DNA of 29,502 bases from Bacteroidota bacterium. GTDB lineage: Bacteria > Bacteroidota > Bacteroidia > Flavobacteriales > Flavobacteriaceae. Of the stretch, positions 15,345 to 22,926 are shown one piece after another. The notes under the pieces were generated by a model. That model was not told the origin of the DNA and did not search any database. It saw nothing but the letters and a program-made list of their open reading frames with translations. Position 1 is the stretch's first letter, and every line of letters starts with the position of its first letter. The stretch is from positions 1 to 29,502 of the forward strand of contig JAJYTI010000003.1 in NCBI GenBank assembly GCA_021793135.1. Direction: 5' to 3'. Position numbers and translations under genes: made by a program.

Positions 15345-16376
15345 TTATCGCTTAAACTTTAATACTTCTGAACGACCTTTTTTAAAGATTTTATTGCTAT
15401 TACGCTTTCCTCTCCTTAAACGTTTTTGTTCTTCGTATGGTAATTTGGTTATTTCCACACATGCATCCGAACAACAGTTTTCCATTTTCTCGGCGCAAGA
15501 AGGACATTGAATGAACAATAAATGACATGCTTCATTTGCACAGTTTACATGTGTATCACATGGCTCCCCACATTGATGACACTGCGCGATAACATCTTCA
15601 CTAATTCGTTCTGCACGTCTATGATCAAAAACAAAGTTTTTACCAATAAAAAGGTTATCTAATCCTTTTTGTTCTACTTGACGAGCATATTCTATAATCC
15701 CACCTTCTAATTGGTATACATTTTTAAAACCACGATGTTTATAATAAGCACTTGCCTTTTCGCAACGAATACCGCCAGTACAGTACATCACTAAGTTTTT
15801 ATCTTCCTTATGATCTTTAAGCTGTTCTTCAATAATTGGCAATGAATCACGGAAAGTATCTACATCTGGTGTTACTGCTCCTTTAAAATGACCTATTTCA
15901 CTTTCATAATGATTACGCATATCCACCAATACAGTATTAGGATCGGTAATCAATTCATTAAATTTCTGAGCATCTACGTGAATTCCCTTATTCGTTACAT
16001 CAAAAGTATCGTCGTTAAGTCCATCTGATACAATCTTATCACGAACTTTCACCTTAAGTTTTAAAAAAGATTTTAAATCATGTTCTATAGCAATATTCAA
16101 GCGAACATTTTCCAATGCTGGAATATTATCTAAAAAAGCTTTGAATTCCTCAAAACGTTTTGCTGGTAAGGAAAGCTGTGCGTTTATCCCTTCGTGTGCC
16201 ACGTAGATACGTCCTAAGACTTCCATTTGGTCCCAAGCAATGAATAAATGATTTCTGAATAGTTGAGGATTCCCGATGTGAAAATACTGATAGAAAGAAA
16301 GTGTAAGACGATCTTCGCCAGCTTCTTCCAATAATGAAGCCCTTTCTTCCGCACTTAGTTTGTTGTACAGTTGCAT
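15345..16376 (-). CDS. trhO: tRNA uridine(34) hydroxylase, rhodanese family (TrhO/YceA)
   Basis: Oxygen-dependent hydroxylation of tRNA U34 to 5-hydroxyuridine, the first step toward cmo5U/mo5U wobble modification. 343 residues. An N-terminal ferredoxin-like domain (about 25-115) holds the IGNPQLFRNHLF and AHEGINAQLS blocks. A rhodanese domain (about 130-235) has LVDMRNHYESEIGHFKGAV (150-168) and the active-site loop YCTGGIRCEKASAYY, whose catalytic Cys is residue 199. The C-terminal part carries many Cys (266, 269, 273, 279, 284, 291, 294, 301, 302, 306) in paired spacing, probably a metal-binding region, and ends in a basic tail. It has its own -7 element (16424-16431) and stands apart from the ricT cluster. 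Confidence 0.94.
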   Translation of the reverse strand: MQLYNKLSAEERASLLEEAGEDRLTLSFYQYFHIGNPQLFRNHLFIAWDQMEVLGRIYVAHEGINAQLSLPAKRFEEFKAFLDNIPALENVRLNIAIEHDLKSFLKLKVKVRDKIVSDGLNDDTFDVTNKGIHVDAQKFNELITDPNTVLVDMRNHYESEIGHFKGAVTPDVDTFRDSLPIIEEQLKDHKEDKNLVMYCTGGIRCEKASAYYKHRGFKNVYQLEGGIIEYARQVEQKGLDNLFIGKNFVFDHRRAERISEDVIAQCHQCGEPCDTHVNCANEACHLLFIQCPSCAEKMENCCSDACVEITKLPYEEQKRLRRGKRNSNKIFKKGRSEVLKFKR

Positions 16377-16423
16377 GCTATACTTGTTTTAGTGTGAAAA
16401 AATTATTTTTAAATTTCAATTTG

Positions 16424-16431
16424 CAAAGATA
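16424..16431 (-). promoter_or_regulatory. Putative -7 element of the trhO promoter
   Basis: Minus-strand reading TATCTTTG, followed by CA: a perfect TAnnTTTG match. The implied start near 16418 gives a leader of about 40 nt. No TTTG was found at the expected -33 distance. Confidence 0.45.
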
Positions 16432-16688
16432 CAAAACTTTCAAAATAAGATAGATGCATTCAAGAAAGGTTTCGTAAATCGGCTTTTATATCAAAATGAC
16501 ACACAATTATACTTTTAACGCTATTTTCTTATTATAAAACTTAAAGGAATTTACATACAATAACAGAAAAACACCTCCTCACCTTATTGTAATTAGCTAT
16601 TTACATTATAATTCTTCTAATAGTATTTTTAATACGTTTAGCGATACTTTTTAATTCAAGTTGGATCTATATAGTCTAAATGACCTAT

Positions 16689-16696
16689 TATATTTG
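16689..16696 (+). promoter_or_regulatory. Putative -7 element of the lipocalin-like lipoprotein gene
   Basis: TATATTTG, followed by CACC; a perfect TAnnTTTG match. The implied start near 16702 gives a leader of about 25 nt to the ATG at 16727. It also argues against the longer reading frame that begins at 16661, which would start upstream of this promoter. The -33 element is not evident. Confidence 0.5.
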
Positions 16697-16726
16697 CACC
16701 AGTACAAAACACAAAACATACATATC

Positions 16727-17287
16727 ATGAAAAAAAGCATTTTATTATTCTGTTCTGTAGCCATTGCATTATTAGGTTATTCTTGCTCTAGCGATGATGA
16801 TTCACCTATAATTGATGATGAACAAACTACATTAGTAGGTTCATGGCAACTAGAAACAGTAGACTTCAGTCACATTGAAGAAGATGCACACCCAGCTTAC
16901 AAATCAGATTTTTGCTTTATGGAGTATATCTCTGGTTATGAATTTAGAGAAGACGGAAACTTTATTTTTGTTGCATACGATGACAAATTTGGTACAAATG
17001 AATTAGAAGACGGAGAAGAGTCTATTTGGAAATGGGAAGGAGACATTGATTCTTTCGTATTAATCCAAACCAACCCTAACTATCCTCCATATGACATGAG
17101 TATTGCTCCAGAAAACATTCAAATAGAAAAAGTAGATGGAGAGTGGGTTCTAACTTTTGATGCAGAAATGTACTTAGGGTCTACAGGTACTTTCAAATTA
17201 GTAAAAACAGAATCGGTAGACGACACTGTTAAACCAGAACTTACAGAAAACGGAGAAGACAAAGAAGCTTGTGGTCTATTAGGCTAA
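16727..17287 (+). CDS. Small acidic lipoprotein, lipocalin-like, probably surface-exposed
   Basis: 186 residues from the ATG at 16727. That start gives a clean lipoprotein signal, MKKSILLFCSVAIALLGYSC, with the lipidated Cys at 20. Right after it stands SSDDD, matching the acidic export signal that sends Bacteroidota lipoproteins to the cell surface. The rest is a small beta-rich domain beginning LVGSWQLETVDF and ending GTFKLVKTE, the pattern of lipocalin-like proteins of this phylum; it is very rich in Asp and Glu. A short acidic C-terminal tail ends EACGLLG. The gene has its own promoter and a strong terminator, so it is monocistronic. It is directly upstream of a TonB receptor/lipoprotein pair on the same strand, but a shared function is only a guess. 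Ligand unknown. Confidence 0.75.
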   Translation: MKKSILLFCSVAIALLGYSCSSDDDSPIIDDEQTTLVGSWQLETVDFSHIEEDAHPAYKSDFCFMEYISGYEFREDGNFIFVAYDDKFGTNELEDGEESIWKWEGDIDSFVLIQTNPNYPPYDMSIAPENIQIEKVDGEWVLTFDAEMYLGSTGTFKLVKTESVDDTVKPELTENGEDKEACGLLG

Positions 17288-17329
17288 AAGACTGCCAATA
17301 TAATTATTTGTTTTTTTAACCACATACTA

Positions 17330-17362
17330 CATTGGCACTCGGAAGGGTGCCAATGTCTTTTT
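17330..17362 (+). terminator. Intrinsic terminator after the lipocalin-like lipoprotein gene
   Basis: Arms CATTGGCAC / GTGCCAATG, extended by a T-G and a C-G pair to 11 bp and closed by a GGAA (GNRA-type) tetraloop. TCTTTTT follows directly. It separates this gene from the TonB receptor transcript. Confidence 0.9.
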
Positions 17363-17415
17363 AGCAAATTACCAACTTCACTATCTAGAATTAATCTACT
17401 TCAAAATAATAATAG

Positions 17416-17423
17416 TAACTTTG
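17416..17423 (+). promoter_or_regulatory. Putative -7 element of the TonB receptor / DUF4374-like operon
   Basis: TAACTTTG followed by CAGCC; a perfect TAnnTTTG match with the same TTTGCA extension as the two promoters upstream. The implied start near 17429 leaves a leader of about 120 nt. A 7-bp inverted repeat (TTTCTAG / CTAGAAA, 17429-17454) begins right at that point. No clear -33 TTTG. Confidence 0.42.
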
Positions 17424-17549
17424 CAGCCTTTCTAGCCAAAGAATCGTCTAGAAAATGAAAATAATGGGCAAAATATAATTAGATAACCATTTAAATTAAA
17501 GATTCGTCACCTATTTAATTGTTGTTACTTGTCCTATTTTATTTAAGAA

Positions 17550-19952
17550 ATGAATACTATGATGCGTTTTATTTTGGCATTTTGTTGCCTAATTCTTCCT
17601 TACATCAGTTATGCACAAAACTCTGCGAAAATAACTGGTGAGACAACCAATGCCTCGGGCAAACCTGTGGAAGGAGTAGAAATTCAACTAGTAGAATTAA
17701 ATAAAACTCAATTTTCTACACAAGACGGAAAATTTGAATTTACGGATTTGCCAAATAGAGCCTATACTATACTGGCTACCTATGAGAATCAAACATTCGA
17801 CCCCGTATATGTAGATTTACGAAATAAAAATGCTGACCAAATTGCAATTAGTATCGGCTCTATGGAGTTTTCACTTGACGAAATCAAACTCGAAACAGTT
17901 AGAACAAGTGAGAAGTTAAAAAATAACGCTATAAAAGCCGATATAGTAACTCTAGAAGGTAATATTCATCGTGCCAACTCTGTAGAAGATTTAGTTAATA
18001 GGGCGCCTGGAGTAAAAATTAGAAATGTTGGAGGATTAGGTTCGGCAAGTAATATTATTGTAGGGGGATTTGCTGGAAACGCAGTGAAGTTTTTATATGA
18101 CGACATTCCTATCGATTATTTAGGTTCTAACTATGGTTTAACAAAAGTACCGACAAACGCGGTAGGACGAGTGGAAGTATATAAAGGAGTATTACCCACC
18201 AAGATTGGTGTAGATGCGTTAGGAAGCGCTATCAATATTGTTCCTAATAGTAGTAATGAAACCACTGGAAGTATCTCATACGAAACGGGTTCTTATAACA
18301 CTCATATTGCTACAGTAAATGCAAACATCAAGATTAACGACCACTTTTTCGTGGGTACCAATAGTTTTTACAACCACTCCGACAATAATTATAAAGTAAA
18401 TAATCTCCCATTATTAAATCCTGAAACTGGACAAACAAAATACATTCGTGCCAAACTATTCCACAATAACTTTGAGCAAACTTCTTTAGAGTTTTTTGCA
18501 CAAGGTAGAGATTTATCATGGGCTGATTTAATAGAGTTTAAAGTAAACTCATATAGTCTTAGTAGAGATATTCAAAACGATTCTTACTCTCGTTCTAGAC
18601 CTTTTGGAGAAGTACATAGAAAAGAAAAAGGGAACTTTATCCCTTCGATTAAATACAAGAAATACTTTTTTGATAATCACTTAAGCATTAATCAGTTCTT
18701 AGTATATAGCAGACTAAACTTTGAATTGTTTGACAAAGCCAAAGATGTGTTCTACGATTGGAATGGAAATGCCCATCCTACACATTCTAGTTCAGAAATG
18801 GGAAGTCTTTTGCTTAAGGATGGATATATGGGTAATGAATTAGAGCAATTTATTTCGCGTACTAATTTAAATTATCTACTGAACGATAATTTTCAACTAG
18901 AAAGCAATACAGTATTCAGTAATTACAATCGTCAATCTAATTTGGATGAGTTAAACCCAGATGGAACTACCTATAATAAGCTAATTACTAGTTTTGCATT
19001 AAATAGTCAGTTTTTTGATAGAAAATTAGAGTCCAACACACAAGCTAAGTATCTATATAGCCATTTATCTGGACGATATGAAAGCTCTGACAACCCTATG
19101 GAATCTGCTGCAGACCAAGCTAAAATTGAAAAAACTGGTGTAAGCCTATCGCAAGCATTAAAATACAATTTTAATGACAAAAACTACGTACGCTTATCTT
19201 ACGAAAACACTTACAGATTACCAGAGCAACAAGAATTATTTGGCGACAACAGCTTTATAGTTGCAAATTACAATCTTGTACCAGAACGCAGCAAGAACAT
19301 CAACTTAGGATATACACGTGTAGGAAAAAAATATAGCTTTGAGATAAACACCTACTATCGTGATACCAAAGATTTAATTCGTCTTAAAGATTTAAATCAA
19401 TACCAGGCTACATATTTAAACCTAGATCATGTTCGTGGTTTAGGTGTGGAATTCGAGGTGAATTATGAACCAATAGAAGATTTATTCCTAACTGGAAACC
19501 TTACTTGGAATGACTTCCGATTAGAATCCTCTAAGGACAATCCTAGGTTAAATCAGCATTACAAAAACGCACGAGTGTCTAACATGCCTTTTTACTATGC
19601 AAACGTAAGTGCATCATACAACTTAAAAAATCTATTAAATCTAACTACCGATTTTTCCTTCTTTTGGGATTATTCATACGTACACCAATACTATTTAGAT
19701 TTTATAGAAAAACAATTTGAGCCTGATGGATTCTTAGGTCTTTGGGGTACATCCAAGATTAATACAAGTCGTATAATTCCTGTACAGCACCTCAACAATA
19801 TTGGGATTGTTTACGTTAGAGATTTAAAAGAAAATCAAAGCGTAGCTTTTAGTGCTGAACTGAAAAACATTTTTGACGAGGAGATTTATAACGAATTTAA
19901 AATGCAGAGTCCAGGAAGAAACTTCCGACTTAAAGTAACCTATAGTTTTTAG
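17550..19952 (+). CDS. TonB-dependent outer membrane receptor (XusA-like context)
   Basis: 800 residues. Signal peptide (1 to about 22, ending SYAQ), a carboxypeptidase-like regulatory domain (about 26-100) and a TonB plug (about 117-232) with EDLVNRAPGVKIRNVGGLGS (146-165), KFLYDDIPIDYLGSNYG (180-196) and AVGRVEVYKGVLPTKIGVD (204-222). A 22-strand-type barrel follows and ends NFRLKVTYSF, with the aromatic last residue typical of OM proteins. Only 3 nt separate its stop from the next gene, a surface lipoprotein. No SusD partner is present, which argues against glycan uptake and for small ligands such as ferric siderophores, haem or other metal chelates. The actual substrate cannot be read from the sequence. 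Confidence 0.9.
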   Translation: MNTMMRFILAFCCLILPYISYAQNSAKITGETTNASGKPVEGVEIQLVELNKTQFSTQDGKFEFTDLPNRAYTILATYENQTFDPVYVDLRNKNADQIAISIGSMEFSLDEIKLETVRTSEKLKNNAIKADIVTLEGNIHRANSVEDLVNRAPGVKIRNVGGLGSASNIIVGGFAGNAVKFLYDDIPIDYLGSNYGLTKVPTNAVGRVEVYKGVLPTKIGVDALGSAINIVPNSSNETTGSISYETGSYNTHIATVNANIKINDHFFVGTNSFYNHSDNNYKVNNLPLLNPETGQTKYIRAKLFHNNFEQTSLEFFAQGRDLSWADLIEFKVNSYSLSRDIQNDSYSRSRPFGEVHRKEKGNFIPSIKYKKYFFDNHLSINQFLVYSRLNFELFDKAKDVFYDWNGNAHPTHSSSEMGSLLLKDGYMGNELEQFISRTNLNYLLNDNFQLESNTVFSNYNRQSNLDELNPDGTTYNKLITSFALNSQFFDRKLESNTQAKYLYSHLSGRYESSDNPMESAADQAKIEKTGVSLSQALKYNFNDKNYVRLSYENTYRLPEQQELFGDNSFIVANYNLVPERSKNINLGYTRVGKKYSFEINTYYRDTKDLIRLKDLNQYQATYLNLDHVRGLGVEFEVNYEPIEDLFLTGNLTWNDFRLESSKDNPRLNQHYKNARVSNMPFYYANVSASYNLKNLLNLTTDFSFFWDYSYVHQYYLDFIEKQFEPDGFLGLWGTSKINTSRIIPVQHLNNIGIVYVRDLKENQSVAFSAELKNIFDEEIYNEFKMQSPGRNFRLKVTYSF

Positions 19953-19955
19953 ATC

Positions 19956-21284
19956 ATGAAGTATTCTTATTTATATAGCATTGGAATTTTGATTTTATCG
20001 TTGTGCACTATATCGTGTACACTCGATAATGTAGAGGATGAGAATTCGGAACCAAAGGTAGATTTCTCTAGGAATAGCTATGTTCTAGCCACCGAAGATG
20101 CTTCTACCGCCGACATTACTAGATTTTTTAGTTTTGAATTGAATGATGTAGATCCAAATGAAAAGTATGATTTAATAAAAGACAATCATATGTTTATCAA
20201 CTCCGATCCATCTACATCTTCGGGGCATCATCATTTTAAGAATTTTATATTTAGCATGGCAAAGGACAAGAAAGGTTTCTCTTCTACTCCTGGATTGTTT
20301 CGTTTAACGCAAAATACATCAGACAGAATATTTATAGATAATGAAATATTTGTAGGAAAAGACAACCTTTATCCTGCCAGAAAATTAGCCATTGTAGATG
20401 AGCATAAAGCTTTCTTTTTTAACGAATCGGTAGGCGGACAAACCATTCAGATGTTTGACCCAACCACCATGCAACTATTAGATCAAATAGATTTACGTCC
20501 ATACATCGAAGCATTTAGACCTGATGCAGTATTTGAAGATGAACATGGAGACAATCTTGTACGTACTGGATCTTTTGTATTGGACTATGTAGGTGATAAA
20601 CTTTATGTAAGTGTTGCTTTTTTAGAAATGGTAGACTTTAACCTTATAAGTGAAGAGGAAGACAACTTTTACTTAGCAGTGATCGACATACCTACTTTAA
20701 GTTTTGAGAAAATCATATCTTACGAAGGAGTGAAAAATGTAGGTTTCTATGTATCAGAAAACAACCCAACAACTAAAGACGAGCAAGGAAATTTATACTT
20801 TAGCTCTTGGGGTTGGAATCAATTTTACGAACCATTCCCATCTAAGGTATTTCGTATAAAATCTGGTGAAACAGAGTTTGATGAAGACTGGGAAATTGAC
20901 ATAGAAGGATTATTTGGTGAAGAACGCATTGTACAATCTATTATCTCGTACAATAACAAACTATATCTTCACGTATCTACCCAACCTTATTTATTTACAT
21001 CTAGTGTAGAGATAGAAACTCAAAATGGATTAGAGATGAAGGTTTATGAATTTGATCCTGCTACTCCTGATCAATATCGAGAATTAGATATGCCTACTTC
21101 TAACCCATCCCCTCGTATCAATATTTTCAATATTATTGACGATAAATTATTTATCGCTACTGCCAATGCAGAAGGAAATTTACCTAATGGGGTATATTCT
21201 GTAGATAGAAACGGTGAGGTAAAAAAGGAATTTGAATTTGAGAGTAAATATCGACCTACTCGACTATATAAATTAGAAAATTAA
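19956..21284 (+). CDS. DUF4374-like lipoprotein, probable partner of the TonB receptor
   Basis: 442 residues. Lipoprotein signal with lipidated Cys21 (LCTISC), followed by an acidic stretch (TLDNVEDENSE). The body is made of repeated beta-hairpin units of propeller style: LAIVDEHKAFFFNES, FVLDYVGDKLYVSVAF, GNLYFSSWGWNQF, IISYNNKLYLHVST and IIDDKLFIATANAEG, each with a turn before an aromatic strand. The segment SKVFRIKSGETEFDEDWEID resembles the DUF4374 family, to which XusB of Bacteroides (a surface siderophore-capturing propeller lipoprotein) belongs. A run of three His lies at 91-93. It is transcribed with the TonB receptor. The family call comes from memory of motifs and is moderate; the beta-propeller fold is an inference from the repeats. 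Confidence 0.65.
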   Translation: MKYSYLYSIGILILSLCTISCTLDNVEDENSEPKVDFSRNSYVLATEDASTADITRFFSFELNDVDPNEKYDLIKDNHMFINSDPSTSSGHHHFKNFIFSMAKDKKGFSSTPGLFRLTQNTSDRIFIDNEIFVGKDNLYPARKLAIVDEHKAFFFNESVGGQTIQMFDPTTMQLLDQIDLRPYIEAFRPDAVFEDEHGDNLVRTGSFVLDYVGDKLYVSVAFLEMVDFNLISEEEDNFYLAVIDIPTLSFEKIISYEGVKNVGFYVSENNPTTKDEQGNLYFSSWGWNQFYEPFPSKVFRIKSGETEFDEDWEIDIEGLFGEERIVQSIISYNNKLYLHVSTQPYLFTSSVEIETQNGLEMKVYEFDPATPDQYRELDMPTSNPSPRINIFNIIDDKLFIATANAEGNLPNGVYSVDRNGEVKKEFEFESKYRPTRLYKLEN

Positions 21285-21292
21285 ATAGAAAA

Positions 21293-21324
21293 AACGGCTT
21301 GACATTATTTCGTATCAAGCCGTT
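21293..21324 (-). terminator. Intrinsic terminator of the persulfide dioxygenase gene
   Basis: 10-bp perfect stem (AACGGCTTGA / TCAAGCCGTT) with a 12-nt loop. On the minus strand it runs into a six-T tract that includes the end of the stem. It lies between two convergent genes and just past the stop of the plus-strand lipoprotein gene. Confidence 0.8.
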
Positions 21325-21340
21325 CTATCACTATCCAACT

Positions 21341-21377
21341 ACAAGCTCCTATAGGTTCCTAACGGAGCTTGTTCTTT
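21341..21377 (+). terminator. Second hairpin in the convergent junction, probable plus-strand terminator
   Basis: 9-bp arms ACAAGCTCC / GGAGCTTGT enclose a small inner stem (TAGG-TT-CCTA) with a 2x2 internal loop. TCTTT follows on the plus strand. It probably stops transcription of the receptor/lipoprotein pair. The T-tract is short, so efficiency is uncertain. Confidence 0.6.
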
Positions 21378-21384
21378 AAACATC

Positions 21385-22788
21385 TTATGCTGTACAAGCA
21401 TTCTCTACTACATTAGCCCCTGCGTTTTTTATAGCTTTCATTCCTTCCGAAACATTTGTAAAGTTATGCACTCCTCTATTCTTTAAAAGAGAACTTGCTA
21501 TTACACTTCTATAACCACCAGCACAGTGAATGTAGAAGTTTGTATCGGGCAACTCATTTAATCGATTACTTAATGTATCTAACGCTATATGTTGACTTCC
21601 TTCCATATGGCAAGTTTCTACTTCACCTGGTTTGCGTACATCCAAAACTTTGGCATTGGTATCATTTGATACTATATCTACCAATTCTTTTGCAGTAACA
21701 TTATGCAAGGAATCTATTTCCTTTCCATCTTTTCTCCAAGCATCCATTCCACCTTTTAGATACCCTAGAGTTTTGTCAAAACCAACACGTGATAAACGCG
21801 TTACAGCTTCCTCTTCTCTACCCTCATCTACAACTAACAAAATAGGCTGTTGCACATCGGCAATTAATGCTCCAACCCATGGTGCAAATCCACCATCTAA
21901 TCCAATAAAAATAGAGCGAGGCACGTGACCTTCTGAAAAGTCTTTGGGTTTACGTACGTCTAATATAACAGGGTTTTGTGCATTTGCAACCTGTTCAAAT
22001 TCTTCTGGCGAAAGTGCTTTTAAACCTCGGTCCAAAACTTGATTTATATGCTCATATCCATCGCGGTTCATCTGTACGTTATGAGGGAAATATGCTGGTG
22101 GTGGTAGAAGTCCATCCAAAACCTCTTCTATAAATTCCTCACGAGTCATATCGGCTCTTAAGGCATAGTTCATCTTCTTTTGATTTCCTAATGTATCTAC
22201 TGTCTCCTTCATCATGTTTTTTCCACATGCCGAACCAGCACCATGTGCAGGGTATACAATTACATCATCGGCCAATGGCATAATCTTAGTTCGAAGACTA
22301 TCATATAGTTTTCCAGCCAGATCTTCTTGTGTGAGAGAACCTGCTTTTTGTGCTAAATCGGGTCTACCTACGTCTCCTAGGAATAACGTGTCTCCTGTAA
22401 AAATAGCATAATCTTTACCGTCCTTATCTTTTAATAGATAAGTTACACTTTCCATAGTATGACCAGGCGTATGAAGCACAGTAATAGTAACATCCCCAAC
22501 TTTAAGCACTTCTCCGTCGGTGGCAATATGGGCATCAAAATTTGGAGTTGCTGTTGGTCCAAATACAATTGGAGCACCTGTTTCTTTAGATAAGCTTACA
22601 TGCCCACTTACAAAGTCTGCATGGAAATGTGTTTCTAAAATATATTTTATTTTAGCATTGTCTTTTTTAGCACGTGCTAAGTATGGAGATACTTCACGAA
22701 GTGGATCTATGATTACCGCTTCTCCGTTACTTTCTATATAATAAGCACCTTGTGCTAAACATCCAGTATATATTTGCTCTACTACCAT
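21385..22788 (-). CDS. Persulfide dioxygenase fused to two rhodanese domains (CstB/Blh-like)
   Basis: 467 residues. The N-terminal metallo-beta-lactamase fold has the iron-binding residues of ETHE1-type persulfide dioxygenases: THFHADFVSGH (53-63; His54, His56, Asp58), HTPGHT (His110), FTGDTLFLGDVGRPDL (130-145; Asp133) and YPAHGAGSACGKN (His182). Rhodanese domain 1 (about 260-355) has lost its catalytic Cys: the loop reads VVDEGREEE. Rhodanese domain 2 (about 365-465) keeps it as Cys422 in YIHCAGGYRS. A dioxygenase, a dead rhodanese and an active rhodanese in that order is the layout of CstB of Staphylococcus. CstB oxidises low-molecular-weight persulfides and yields thiosulfate. Cytoplasmic; no signal peptide. 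The Crp/Fnr gene just upstream on the same strand is a likely regulator. Confidence 0.92.
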   Translation of the reverse strand: MVVEQIYTGCLAQGAYYIESNGEAVIIDPLREVSPYLARAKKDNAKIKYILETHFHADFVSGHVSLSKETGAPIVFGPTATPNFDAHIATDGEVLKVGDVTITVLHTPGHTMESVTYLLKDKDGKDYAIFTGDTLFLGDVGRPDLAQKAGSLTQEDLAGKLYDSLRTKIMPLADDVIVYPAHGAGSACGKNMMKETVDTLGNQKKMNYALRADMTREEFIEEVLDGLLPPPAYFPHNVQMNRDGYEHINQVLDRGLKALSPEEFEQVANAQNPVILDVRKPKDFSEGHVPRSIFIGLDGGFAPWVGALIADVQQPILLVVDEGREEEAVTRLSRVGFDKTLGYLKGGMDAWRKDGKEIDSLHNVTAKELVDIVSNDTNAKVLDVRKPGEVETCHMEGSQHIALDTLSNRLNELPDTNFYIHCAGGYRSVIASSLLKNRGVHNFTNVSEGMKAIKNAGANVVENACTA

Positions 22789-22926
22789 AGCTATTTTATA
22801 AAATTATTTAATCAAGAACGTATAAAAATACGACTTTTTACACCCAATATAAAACGATTCTGATGTTCATTCTAGCTTTAACATAGTTAGTTAACACCTC
22901 ATCATTTTGCAAACTCTAGAAAGGTT

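Larger units (their letters stand above)
16377..16726 (+). other. Divergent intergenic region between trhO and the lipocalin-like lipoprotein gene
   Basis: 350 nt, very AT-rich, without a convincing open frame. An in-frame ATG at 16661 would extend the lipoprotein, but it lies upstream of the predicted promoter. The region holds two outward-facing -7 elements, listed separately. No tRNA, hairpin with T-run or repeat was seen in the middle part. Confidence 0.6.

Noticed and set aside
16661..16726. 22-residue extension of the lipocalin-like lipoprotein
   Set aside because: It begins upstream of the -7 element and would bury the lipoprotein signal peptide.
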